From positions 6,990,275-7,054,274 of the forward strand of contig OX442417.1 of NCBI GenBank assembly GCA_949361645.1: a stretch of 64,000 nt of DNA, written 5' to 3'. Positions 22,842 through 37,800 of the stretch are shown here, piece after piece. A program made the translations under genes and the position numbers. The notes below the pieces were generated by a model. That model was given only the letters and a program-made list of their open reading frames with translations. It did no database searches and was not told where the DNA came from. Position 1 is the first letter of the stretch; every line of letters starts with the position of its first letter. Origin of the DNA: Spongilla lacustris (taxonomy: Eukaryota; Porifera; Demospongiae; Spongillida; Spongillidae).

Positions 22842-25800
22842 CTGAGGAGGTAAAAAAAAAGCATGGTTCCAATTTAGAAAAGTGACAAGGTACATGTAGT
22901 TGAAACCCACTTATACATGACAACCACTTGTCACCTTCTTAACTATCCCCCACTGTGACAAAGTAATGAATGCACTCAAGGTAAGTTGACAAGATATGAA
23001 CGCATGCAAATACAGGACACACAGCCATGCACTTTGTAACCTCTGCCATTACAGTGTACACGTAAATGATAACAAAAACAAAAGCATGCAGTAGTTAGAA
23101 TTCTAGATACATATGTACAGATCTATTATAGCTTTCTTTAGATGTTATGTGCATGTATGCAAGTAGGCCAGCCAACCTCACTACAGCATATCTACAAAGA
23201 CTACATGTACACAAGGTGACAATCCTTCACACTTGAAGGGTACACTCCCCCATACCACACACCAAAAACAGTGCTCAGTGGAGGGTCAAGAAGCCATGTG
23301 ACATAATGCACTTCCTTCCCTCCTGCAAAGCAACACTACCATAATAGGAATAGCACCAATAGAGGTGAATACTTTAATGACAACGTGAATACACTTTAAC
23401 AGACAGGTAAATAGGAAAATGAATATTCTTAAACCACTTCAGTGAAGAGCAAGCAATGGGCTAGTGAATGATCTGATGCAGCAGATGTACAATCATGCAG
23501 CCCAGTTGGTTACATAAATTTATCAGTTTTAGCACAAGCTTTGCATCCAAATGCATGGTGCAAAAAATGAATGGTGTTGCATAAGTAACTGCAGGTTAGC
23601 AAAACACTAATGGGCAAATCGAAGGCATTTATACACCATGACTTTATACAACACTAAGGTTCAAAAAAGAGAGCAGTACCATGCAACTCCCTGAGCCAAG
23701 AAACCTAGTAATTCATTGTGAAGACTCCAAGAATCCTAACATTTCAAAGTACATACAATACATACATGTGTAAGTATGTAAAACATCACTTAATAGAGTT
23801 AGGTGTTGGAGCACATGGTACAGAAGATGGGCTGAATACTGGCAAGGTACAAAATAGAGAGAGACATTACTTTTTTTTAAAATTTACAAAACCTGTGACA
23901 CTTCATGCAAACACATCTGCTTCACTCTCCAATTATTAAAATAACATCACCAGTATTGTAGAAGGGAGTACTGATAGTTGTTAAGCCCATAGCCAAATAA
24001 TACACAGCACGCACATGATATCGGATTGGCAGAGTAAAAACATACGGTACATGTATTGTGCAAAGTGTTACATTGAGAACACTACCTACATTTTGCATAA
24101 ACCAGCTCCCAATTGCAAATATTTGAACACATGGGGCAAAATCTTAAAATGCTAATATTACACACATGTACATGTAATATACCATCAGGTTCGGTAAATA
24201 TAAAGGGAGGGAAGGGAAACTGTCTCCAATGGTGTGATTTGCATAAAAGTACGAGTTAATAGCTGCCTACTTATGAACACCTATGAAGCATGTGTGTGTG
24301 TGTGCATTCCATGCAAATGCCAGGTGCATTCCATGCAAATGCCAGATGCATGTACACAATGTATTTCATTGTGTGAGACATTAGTAATGACAAAAACATC
24401 ATCCAAATTTTATAATTCCGGTAGAGTGTCATAAGGTATACTCAATTCCAAAATCCATGGATTTAAAAATCTAGTAGTTAAATTGTATTTAATATTGATA
24501 GCCAGCAATGCATATTTCAAGTTACTGATGCTGGCATGTTTCAATTACTTTTGATGCATTTGAGGGCGTGAAATTCTTTGCATTAGCATTTTTGGCTAGA
24601 CTGAATAAGTAAAATCCCACAAAACCCCAGTAGGATTGCAACATGCTGATACATACATGTACATCTTAGAAATGGCATAGCAATACCAAGGAATTACAGA
24701 GAAGTGACCAAATTCAACAATGATTGCAGGCAAGAAAATATATTATTTGATTTCATGTGGTACTTTCAAAGTATGACACAACAAATGCTTAAAACAAAGT
24801 TTGATTTTCATTGCACAACGATACTTGATCTTATAGCTTTCAAAAACAAAAAAAGCCTGATACCAATTGCCTATATTTCCATCAATGAAAGGATCATTTC
24901 CACACATAAAACTATTTAAATTCTTTACAGCTCCAGATGTAAAAAAAAGCAATTAAAAAAAAACAAACATAGGATTGCTCTAATTTCACTACAACATACA
25001 AAGCATATACACGCTAGCTACAGTACCAGTCAGAAAAAAAAAATTCCCACCGTTGAGTACCTTTTTTATGGTGATACACTAAGCACATACAGTAGTTAGC
25101 GTACGACATTATTACGCTACAGTAGAGGAATACAGTGCAACACATCTCTATGCTAACTAGGCATACAGTGCCGTCCACCCACAAGTTCACACTCACGCGC
25201 GTGTATGCGAGTCAAGTGCGAGTCAATTAGCACTCGATATGCGCGCTGTTGCGAGCGTCACTCAAATACATATTTACGGCATTGCTACAGATTACGTTAG
25301 TTTCAAGCTATTAATAGTATACGTTTTTGTTCCAGCTGTTTTGCTTTGAGTTAAGGCGCACGAGTCATTATTGCACTTGATGGAGTCACGCGCGAGTTGA
25401 GTGCAAGTCGAGCGAGCGCGAGTGTGAACTTGTGGGTGGACGGCACTGTATCAGCATTGCCATGATGACATGGTGCCAAATGTACACCATTCTTTCAAAG
25501 CTACTGGCATTTGTGTTCACGCTACAAAGCAGCCAAATTCTATTACCTGAAATACGTACTCTATTTTTCCGAGAACTTTGTACTCAGTACCTGTAGCTAC
25601 AGTGTCACGCTACAATGCTACATGTACGTACATGTATGCCATGATAATCAAAGTATGCAAAACGTAGGGAAACTTTTTTCTGACTGGAACTGTAGCATGA
25701 CATTGGGCATACACATATGAATACTCTTAACCAGTACTAATAGTACTCTTGTACCTTGCCAGCACCAAGATCATCAGTGTACTGCTCCCATATGTACCCA

Positions 25801-28800
25801 GTCTTCAGGTACTGATCATGCATGTTCCGAATCACGTTGGATCTGACGGTACAACAGACATCATGTTAACACTTTGGCCTACTACCCCCACCCTCCTATA
25901 ACAAATGCTTCGAGGTAAGCATCAAAGAATTAAACGGTGAAGAACAGTTATATGTACATGTACGTGCATGTAATTATGAATAGTAAATGAGGTCAAATTA
26001 AAGGACAAGGAAACTGTGTTGCAGTCACCTTATTGCAGACTATAAAGCACCATAGCACCACCTCCCTACATAGCACCACCTCCCTATATAGCACCATCTC
26101 CCCACACCACCTCCCTATATAGCACCATCTCCCCACACCACCTCCCTACATAGCACCACCTCCCTGCATAGCACCACCTCCCTACATAGCACCACCTCCC
26201 TACATAGCACCACCTCCCTACATAGCACCACCTCCCTACATAGCACCACCTCCCTACATAGCACCATCTCCCTACATAGCACCATCTCCCTACACCACCT
26301 CCCTACACCACCTCCCTACATAGCACACCACCTCCCTACATAGCACCACCTCCCTACATAGCACCATCTCCCTACACCACCTCCCTACATAGCACCATCT
26401 CCCCACACCACCTCCCTACATAGCACCATCTCCCCACACCACCTCCCTACATAGCACCATCTCCCTACACCACCTCCCTACATAGCACCACCTCCCTACA
26501 TAGCACCACCTCCCTACATAGCACACCACCTCCCTACATAGCACACCACCTCCCTACATAGCACCACCTCCCTACATAGCACCACCTCCCTACATAGCAC
26601 CACCTCCCTACATAGCACCACCTCCCTACATAGCACCACCTCCCTACATAGCACCACCTCCCTACATAGCACCACCTCCCTACATAGCACCACCTCCCTA
26701 CATAGCACCACCTCCCTACATAGCACCACCTCCCTACATAGCACCACCTCCCTACATAGCACCACCTCCCTACATAACACCACCTCCCTACATAGCACCT
26801 AGTGTTTCTTTTTACACACCTGCGCATATGCTGTAAACACGTTGCCAACTGGCCCAGACATAACCAATGTGACATAATCACTGCAATGACATTGTTTTCT
26901 TTGAAGTGCAGTAATGACTGGCACAAAACATTCCAGATTAATTATCTGAACTCCCTCTTAACGGCTGTCCAACTTTACAGCCTGAAAGCCAGTCCAGTGT
27001 CACAAGGTACATGGGTAGTACACACACCATTCCATTTACACTCTGAATCATCAAACGCATGGGGCCCCTCTCTCTATTTTTACAGAACCTGATTATTACA
27101 TCACACACACACACACACACCATGTGAATGCCTACACATCACCATACACATTAACATGGTCCTTGGGTGTTACAACACCTTTGTATGTGTACAGACATGT
27201 ACCCAGGTGGCTTTGGTACATGTGTGCATGAATGTATACAGTAATGGACATGTAACAGATGTAACAGAACACCTGCACATCAAACAGTAGAGATAACAGC
27301 CTTCAGCACAAATCATCACAGCGTTTCATTTTTATGCTCCAGTGATTATAAATGTATCAGCAATTTCAAGCAGCAACAAACCGTGTGATATTGTACACAG
27401 GGTACACACATGTACACAGGGCTTGTACTGATATTATACAGTACGCTGGTACTGGTCTGGAAGGTCAACTTCACAGCACACTACGTGTACGTGATAACTA
27501 GAAGCTTTTGCACTGTACTTCCAGTCAAAATTGTATACTCATACACTACAACACCTCCATTCAGCACCTTCATACAAGAACCAAGCATCTCGTACGCTCC
27601 CATGAGAACTCCTCAAATACTCACCCACAGCTTACCCACTCCATATCTTAGCACCTCTATACCTCCCATACATAGCACCTCGTACACCCTCTCCCACACC
27701 TTAGCACCTTGTACACCCTCTCCCACACCTTAGCACCTCGTACATCCTCTCCCACACCTTAGCACCTTGTACACCCTCTCCCACACCTTAGCACATCGTA
27801 CACCCTCTCCCACACCTTAGCACCTTGTACACCCTCTCCCACACCTTAGTACTTTGTACACCCTCTCCCACACCTTAGCACTTCGTACACCCTCTCAGCA
27901 CTTCGTACACCCTTTCCCGCACCTTAGCACCTTGTACACCCTCTCCCGCACCTTAGCACCTCGTACACCCTCTCCCACACCTTAGCACCTCGTACACCCT
28001 TCCCCACACCTCAGCTGTACACCCTTTCCCACACCTTAGCACCTCGTACACCCTTTCCCACACCTTAGCACCTTGTACACTCTCCCACACCTTAGCACCT
28101 TGTACACCCTCTCCCACACCTTAGCACCTCGTACACCCCTCCCCACACCTCAGCCGTACACCCTCTCCCATACCTGAGTTCCTCGTACAGTCGCTTGGCC
28201 TTCCCCTTGAATGGCCCATCTGTGACGCTGTAATGGTGAAGAGCTCTGATGGTCAAGTAGTTGATATTGATCCAAATAGCACCTCTCCAGTAAGGAGGGT
28301 CATGTTCAGTGTTGTACTGAACAGTGTGCAAGATGCGAGAGGCAACAGAGAGGGGGGAGAGGGGAGAGAGGGAAAGAACAGGCAATTTATGAAGCTGTTT
28401 CCATTGACAACAGTGATTGAAGAAACCTACATGAATACCAGTACTGATGAATATCCATACCAACATAAGGGAAATATTTGACTGCCCCCAGCATGGAAGC
28501 ATAACAACTTGTTACTGCATGCACGAACAATCATGGGAAGATGGTTTTAGAACACAGGCTCATTGGGTGGACACTCATGACACCTGCTTCTGTAATAGAT
28601 AGCAAATTATGCCATTAACCCCCCCCCCCCCCCAAGGACAAACTAACAACATTCAGCTCATGTGCTTGCTTACTACAGAAATGTTAACCAGGGGTCAACA
28701 GAAATACCAGGAGATCAGTGAAGAACCAACACCAGCTTATTATAATGTGTACCTCACATTACTATGCACACATAACCACTCCCTATGCACAAAGGCACAA

Positions 28801-31800
28801 CATTGCAGAGTTAGTAGCCATATGAAACCCTCCAAAGGCTGGGCGCATAGCCCTACCAATCCTAGCGATATGATAACTGATGCTGATGCATCAGCAAGTA
28901 ACCAACATCAAGATCATTGCAACCAACCATCTTGAACGAGCGTTTCCTCCTACTAAGCGTGGGTCAGTGGCTTGCGTTGATTACGTCCCTGCCCTTTGTA
29001 CACATTGCTCGTCACTACTATTATATTGCTACTATTATATTCAATGGTTTAGTGAGATAAGACTCGCCACATTTGGCAAAGGAAGGTTTCCATAGGCAAA
29101 CCTGCTGAAGGATCACTACCGTTAAAGATCAGGGGAATATCTTCCCTTGCACCTGGCCAAGGCCCACCATTGAACTCTGCACATTGCAGTTATCATATGA
29201 AGCAAACAGGTTTACACTTACAAATCATTCTCACGCAACCTGCCTTGAGTGACCTGCTCAAGCTTGATGTTTTGGTAGTGCATGCAGACAATTGGTGCAA
29301 TTAATGTATAGAAAAAAGAATTTTCTCCAATTATTAATAGTGTAAAGAAATGCAAAGGATATATAGATTTTATGCACCTTTGTAAACAAGTGGATGAGTG
29401 GTAGAGTGTCAAGGGATTGTTTTGGGGAAGAATGAACATACAATGTATAACACTTGCACTGCACAGTCTGACACATATACACATACCTTGCCATAAAATG
29501 AATCTGTTTTGGACAATGAGCGCAGTCCATAATCAGTCCACAGATACTGAAAGTTATGGGGCAAATGATAAGAACAGCTTTGTCAGCAAACAAGTGCACA
29601 TGTAGGCCAGTAGACCTCACCAAAGTGCATACTGGGCCTGGGGACCCCACCAAAGTGCATACTAGGCCTGGGGACCCCACCACACAATGCACTATGGGTA
29701 CATCTCCTTCCCTCTTACCGACTCGTTCCTAAGCCGTTCAAGAATGAAGCCCAGTTTTTCAGAATTCGGCGACACTATCTTGAGCAAGAATGGGAATAGG
29801 TTTACATAGCCGAAGCTATTGACAAACCTACAGTATCCATGGGAACAGATGACCTTGACATAGACACACATGTACGTGTACACACATGCCACATACATGA
29901 TACTTTGAGCAGACAAGTACAACAATGCACATATTATTTGCTAAGATCCTGAAAAGTGGGAACCAACAGCTTTGATACATTCACTGATACCTGTGTACAA
30001 GGTTTACACTCAATAGATATGATTAAGTAGGTCGTGATGAATTACATGTACGCGTTAACACACAGGATACTCGTAACATGTGAAATTCATTAGGACACAC
30101 AAATCATATGTATTATGGGACAGTGCTCATTGACCACGGAATGACGTCAAAATGCAGACCTCACCCCTTCCGCCCTGCAATACACGAAAACACTAAATCT
30201 TATTAGCATGAGGACAAAGTAACTTACACCACTACAAGAAAAAGCACTTCTGGTAACACAAAATTCTATTTATGATGTGGTTGCACACCATACACATACA
30301 TGTACACACATGATATAGACGTATGTACACACATGCACCACACACACCATACACATACATGTACACACATGATATAGACATATGTACACACATGCACCAC
30401 ACACACCATACACATACATGTACACACACCATACACATACATGTACACACACCATACACATACATGTACACACACCATACACATACATGTACACACACCA
30501 TACACATACATGTACACACACCATACACATACATGTACACACACCATACACATACATGTACACACACCATACACATACATGTACACACACCATACACATA
30601 CATGTACACACACCATACACATACATGTACACACACCATACACATACATGTACACACACCATACACATACATGTACACACACCATACACATACATGTACA
30701 CACACCATACACATACATGTACACACACCATACACATACATGTACACACACCATACACATACATGTACACACACCATACACATACATGTATAAAACACCA
30801 TACACATACATGTAAACACACACTACACACACAGCAGGCACACAACTTTACCTTAAGGTGGGCTCTTCAGTAACTTTCCGAATCTTGTATGCTAAGTGCA
30901 CAATAAAAATGGCTTGAGGTCACATACAACTTTCACTGCACAGGAAAAGCTAGCCTTCACCCTCACTGCACAGGAAAAGCTAGCCTTCACCCTCACCACA
31001 AAGCTAGCCTTCACCCTCACCACAAAGCTAGCCTGCACCCTCACCACAAAGGTAGCCTTCACCCTCACCACAAAGCTAGCCTTCACCCTCACCACAAAGC
31101 TAGCCTGCACCCTCACCACAAAGCTAGCCTTCATCCTCACCACAAAGCTAGCCTTCACCCTCACCACAAAGCTAGCCTGCACCCTCACCACAAAGCTAGC
31201 CTTCATCCTCACCACAAAGCTAGCCTGCACCCACACCACCATGCACACCTACATGGCCTGTTGGGTTCTGGAGGTACCACCTTCACCAGCTTGACGTGGG
31301 ATGTGTGCAGACCGTAGTCACTGTAGCTCTGCAGGCACACAACCAAAACAGCATGTATAAAAGCATCTCACATTGCTGCACTGATAAGAAATCCTTCTCA
31401 TCAACCAACATTATGCGGTTGCACATGCCCAGTGTGCATACATGACTTATTTATATGTCGTCAGACAGCCTCACTATTGGTGTGTGTGCGTGTGTGCGTG
31501 TGTGTGCGTGTGTGTATTTGCAAAGGACCACTTGCCATGTAAAACCTCTGACATGCAATAGATATTAAACTGCATTGTACAGTACTAACAATGCACATGC
31601 TATACCTTCCCACAATGCACACACAGACGCTATACCTTCCCTCAATGCACACACAGACGCTATACCTTCCCTCAATGCACACACAGATGCTATACCTTCC
31701 CTCAATGCACACACAGATGCTATACCTTCCCTCAATGCACACACAGATACTATACCTTCCCTCAATGCACACACAGATGCTATACCTTCCTCTTGGTGTC

Positions 31801-34800
31801 CCAGTGCAGCTTGTCCAAGACGGTTTGATCGATCAGCGACTTGTGCATTGCCCTGTACACCAAAGAGTCTGCAGTAGCTGCAATAAGAGAAGGTCCTAGA
31901 GCAATCATGTGTTTGTGAGCCACACCCTCCTACACCCAGGCCACACCCTTCTACACCCAGGCCTACATGCACATGTAGGTCTGACAAAAGTAGATAATAA
32001 TTAAAATACATGTACAATGTTATTCATTTTTCTTCCGTAGATGTGGCATTCTGAATCATTCTATAGACATTTGTCAAATGCATTGACATCGGCATGCAAT
32101 AACAGAGGAACGGTTACACGTACACAACACAACAAATACAGAAACGAAATGCATATTCATTTTTGCATTTCCTTCTTAAAAATAAAATAAACATTATCAT
32201 TTATTCGGTTCCCAAGAGCTACAACAGATTTCATACCACTACTAAGGCATTGAATATTTAACTAGCAACTCAAAGGAAACACTGGCCGCCTGTCCTAGGA
32301 ATGTTCCAAACTATGACATAATTATACAGATGTGTGCACACCTACAATGCAATATCACAAGAGATGTGCAGTGGCATGCAACACATGCCACTGTGAACAT
32401 GCATAGGTACTGTTACCGGCTGAAGATAGCAATCTTGATCCCCATCCACACCTACGTACACATTCCATCTCCTCACACCCACCACATATGCATGAATACA
32501 ATGTTTAAGCGCACGTAACTCAGCAGCTGCAACTCACCGCCAATAAGGCCAGAGATCTTCTCCATGACATCACTGCCCAGGGCCATCCAGCACCTCAGGT
32601 CGACGTGGTACTCGTCTTCAGAAGGGTGGGAGGCACGGGGATAGTCATCCAGCCCTGATGTCAGCGTCTGGAGACCAAACCAAACCACAAGCGCCTCAAC
32701 ACACGCAAAGCATACAGAGTGGTGACAAGGTATGTAAGTAGGTGTGCACACTTATTGCTAGTGCATATTTGCCTATATAGAAACCATTATCTATGCAACA
32801 CATGACTTGATAATAGTACTAGTGCATTGCCTAGTATATTTCTAATTTTTATAAACGAAGCACACACATCTACATGTACAAACAAATCAATCTCCATACA
32901 GTAATGTTTAGAGTTTTACAATTCTATCAATTGGGAGCACAAGCAAAAACACACACTTATGTTACTTTATGAACTGTACCAGTCCTAAGAACACGTAAGC
33001 TTTTATATATGTTTGGGGTATGATTAGCCAACTATGGTACAAGTTTGGTCTGATTTGAAATTTTCATATTATTTTGGATAAATCACAATTCAATACAAAT
33101 TCATGACCCTATTTATGTTAAGTGTCAAAAAGTTATTAAAATAATGAATTTTATGTAGACCTCTATCAGTGCAATGTTTTGGATATATTTTGAATCAATA
33201 AGAATGTGTCAGTGGCTCAGAATATGCTCAACCGAGAAGAAAAAAGTTGTATTAAAAAAAAACAAAAAAAAAAAAACAGTACACTATATATAGGGTATAC
33301 AAATGTACAGCACTCCAATGGTGAGAATACATACAGGGAAAGTAGCATGTCCAAACTAGACAACGATGCTAAAAATAGATTATGGCAAATCTATACATGG
33401 CACCCCGGTGGTGTAGACCACACACATACCTTTGGGTTCAGTTCCTTCTCAGTGGTGGAGTTACGCCCCCTCCAGCGATAGGTCAAAGGTAGCTTGCCAA
33501 CCTAACAAAGACAAGCGATGCATTAAAAAAGACGCACCACATACAATATCAAGGTTACCCAACACGCATATAAATGTAGATAACACCGCACACATACTCT
33601 ACATGGACATGTAGAGTGTTTGACCTCCCACAGAGCTGGTGGGAGCATGCACATGTAAACAGCACAAGTGTATTTACTGTTGGTGACCACATTTCTTGCC
33701 AGGTCAAAGGTGATAATGTCATACCATTGGACATGTAGGTGGTGATGAAACATCATTGGTCAATGACATACATGAACAGTTCAGTTTACAACCCCCCACA
33801 CAGTCACTACAGCTTGCTAAATATAAGAATCTTGGAAGTGATCCCTAAACCCATATTGGCCAAATGGAGTATATGGCCATGCCCCTAGAGTGTCTCCCCA
33901 TAGCTGTGGGTCCACTTCCTTCCTTTCCTTGCCAACTGTCATAAAATGGTACAGTATGCGTCAACAGAAAGTTAACACTACGCAGTGTGCTACCACGTGT
34001 AGGTAATAATGCGCTATAGGTAGAAATTTGAGGTACTTAGTTAGAAAATTACTTTTCCTTATGGCTAACATGTAGCACGAAAACATATTTACAACTAAGT
34101 GTTGGATTGCGCAGCTGCTACGGGCCACTCTGCTCTGGTCTTCTTGAACAGCTGAACTATTTCACTTTTATTCCATATTGTCACTACCGTGTACGGAAGA
34201 CGCTGCAATAACTATATGGTGTCTACAGCTTACATAAAGCAAAGGATTCTACATGTATTCTACCACCAGCAGGGGTGTACATGTAATAGTAAAAAAATTT
34301 AATTAGGAATCTTTAGTTGGGGGAGGGAATACAATGCAGCCATTGCGGCACTCATCTATTTCTAATAATCTGTAACTATCACATGTCACCATGGATCTGG
34401 CAGACCATCAAATATTTACTACAATGTACTGTGATGAAAAGGATCATGGAGGATCAAATGCAGCTCGATGACAAAATGTCCACCACTCAGCTTCACTCAC
34501 TTTTGGCACAGAAAGGTGTGTATTATTTAGATATCAATGGAATTCAGTTGCATTTTTCGAAGGTCACAAATCAGGTACAGCATATAGCCAGAGTTATTGC
34601 AAACACGGGTGCGTGTATGTGATCTGCTAATAGAGAAGACAACAACAGCAGGATACTTTCAATGATGTGATATGGACAGATGAGTCTTCTGTTCAGTTAG
34701 AAACTCACCGATAGACGTGCTGCCCCACATACTAATCCAAAGCCTTGGTAATGAATTTTAGCACATACATGTAATCATGAAATGCAACCGCATATTACTG

Positions 34801-37800
34801 CAGGCCTAAATATCCGGTCAAGGTACATGTCTGGGGGGCAATAAGCTTGAATGGTCCTGCTGAACTATGCCATATGATGTTAACATCTTAGACGTTACTA
34901 GTGGGCAAATTTGCTGGGCATATTAAAGGACATCCCTGGAAAGGAAGAAGAAGCATTAGCAAAACCTATGATGAGCTATAGGGCTGGGAAAACTGTTTCT
35001 GGTTAGAGCCAGATTACCTGAAACTGAAAAAATACCTTATTCACCACCTCACATCGCTTCATGGCTGATAACGATCCTAAACACACCTCTAAGCTCGCAC
35101 AGCAGTTTCTGAAGGGGAAGCAAGTCAACTGGTGGAGGACACACTTGCAGAGTCACCTGACCTCAATCCTATCGAGAACTTATGGCATGAGCTGAAGGAG
35201 TACATGCGGAGAGAGGTGAAGCGTAAAAACAAGGAAGAGCTGATTATTGGGATCAAGGCTTTTCGGAAGACGGTCACACCTGCTGTTTGTGCAAAGTACA
35301 TTGCACACTTAAAGAAAGTAATCCCTAAAGCTATAAAACTAAAGGGTACTGCTACTGGTTATTGATGGTATCTACTGTTATGTGCATGCTCATACATACA
35401 TGTCGTGCTCCTTGTCTGATCGCCTGATCTCGGCCGTATGACTCATCCTTGTCTGATCGACTCATCATTCGGGCCCATCCCAAATTGGCCTTAATGATAT
35501 TGTTGATTGTCGCTAGATTTGCCACTAGAGTGTCTTCAGATAATCATAACTTAGCAACTATTCTTCGCTTGTTCACACTAAGAGAAAACAGCTTCTTCAG
35601 CATTCACGTGACTTACTGTACAAAAACAACTAAAACTAAATATTCTTGTTCTACATCGCTACAAGCTTCCACCAGTTTTCACTGACTTAACCCTACTTCA
35701 ATATCGTAGGTGTACTACGGAAGACCGCAGGTGTTGCAGCGGTCACAATGTATTTCACGGTAGTCTCCAACGCAGTAACCACACTTCAGATGGCGACCGC
35801 AGTGGTTGTGGAACTTGTTTTTGCAGTGGAATGTTGCGTTTGACCCACCAATTTCGAATGTCTGTTTGGTAGAGGACGTCATGTACTTTCATGATATTCT
35901 TTAAGTTGTCTCCCATTCCCAAGTCCTCCTAACATCCGTAATCTCTAAAGCTGAAGAACTGAATGGTAGTGCTACTGGTTATTGATTGTTATTAGGTAGC
36001 ATTTCTACTGTATGTGCATGCTCATACATACTTTTTTCAAGTGAGAGCAACCGGCTTCTATTAATCCCACTACTATATGCAAGCAGTGGCGGATATACTG
36101 TGACGCAGGTAGGAATGATCCGCGACGAATATATGTCTGACGTGTACAAATACATGCCGCCAACGTACAAGTGGGCCAAACACGACCTGTGCGAAAGAAT
36201 GTACCACTACGTGGAAGAAACTCACTACTGTGGGGTGCGAGTGAAATCACTATACTGAACTACTAACCGTAGGTTATGTATGCTGTAGTGCATACACTGT
36301 GTGATTTTTAAAACACCTAATAAAAAAAACAAACTCTGAAGTAACCAATGAAGATTAGCAACAGAATGATGTGGAGATGGCGGAAATTACGGGGGACCTT
36401 CTTGAGGAGATTGTGGATGGCTGAAGGCAGTGGTGGACTAGTCATACATCCATGGGGGAGGAGATTGGTCATGTAGTTAATCTACATTATGCACACGCCT
36501 ACAATCACTGAATTTAATAAATACTAGTGAATTGGCTCACCTATATTGTACAATGCTAGGGGGAAGATTTACCCTGCGCCAGGCCCATTAAACGGTTCAT
36601 CCAGTTAATCCGGCACTGTACGCAAGGATTTCACTTTACACATGTTGTGCTCCTTGTCTGATCGCCTGATCTAGGCCGTATGACTCATCATTCGGACCCA
36701 TTCCAAATTGGTCTTTGTTGATCATCGCTACAGTAACTTCAAACTTACATAATCATAAGTTAGGAACTAAAAAAAATTCTTCGCTTGATCTAATTTGCCA
36801 CACCAAAGAGAGAAAACAGCTCCTTCAGCTGTTCTTGTCAGAAAATGTGCAAAGCAGCACACAGTGGTATAATGCTTCCGTTCCACTCGTAATCTCAGTG
36901 GTGGTGGAAATGCGGTAGCCAAAGTACCGCCTCCTCCCCCCCCAACACATGATACGGGTATCTGTCACCAGTAGATTAGTGACTATAAAAACACACTAGG
37001 AATTATGAGTTAGTATAGATGCAATACTTGTGCTTTGCAACTTCGCCACGAAAGGTCTTCCAGCAACTTCTTTAAAGTCACTAAAAGCTTGAATTCTGAG
37101 AATCTGCAACTGGATGCTAGTACCAATAGGGTACTTTTTAGTGTGTTTTCATGATTAGTGACTATGAAAACACACTAGGAATTATTAGTTAGTATACTTG
37201 TGCTGAGCAACTTTCTTTAAAACTACTCTCGACTTAGATCAATTTTTTTTTTGTTGATGTCTCTTTTAACCTTAGTCGGTTAATATAGCCTCAAACCATT
37301 GGCCGCATGGCGTAACAAAATAATTACTGTTCCATAGATGTCTGACTCAGCTAGATATTTTTCAAAACAAACCGACAGCAGAAAATTTGAAAATCCGGTG
37401 GGTGGGTATTGAGAACCACACGCTTGGTTACGGACATCACTTTGTTACTTACACACGTCTTAGGAATGAGGTCAAGGTCGTACCATTACTACATGAGGCT
37501 GATCCCCCAATAACAGACCCTGTAAGAACCATTTCGATAAAGTATCTAAGAAAAAATTTATCAATTTTCTATTTGCAGCACATGGCAATGGATTTGACAC
37601 AACGAAGTGAGTCAGGCGATCCCCAATTTTGGTGTACCTTTTCGAAATCTAACTCAAACCTAGCCTGTCTGGGCTTCGGGTGGTGGGCAGGAGTAGAGTA
37701 TCGAACTGAACCAACGCTGTACCTGCATGGCCTCTCTGAATGTACATGTGTACCCCTTCCTCCCCCCATAGCCTTGCATGGATATGATTGGATTAGAATT

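Noticed and set aside
26514..26926. LCREVV and CYVGRW repeat proteins, minus strand
   Set aside because: 18-bp minisatellite translation. The unit is a multiple of three, so the frames persist trivially.
30232..30873. Cysteine-rich ([15 protein letters not shown]) and histidine/threonine-rich frames
   Set aside because: Minisatellite translation, open in several frames on both strands at once.
30896..31294. [16 protein letters not shown] repeat proteins
   Set aside because: 24-bp minisatellite translation in both strands; the real coding piece here is the short MOGS exon at 31,249-31,328.
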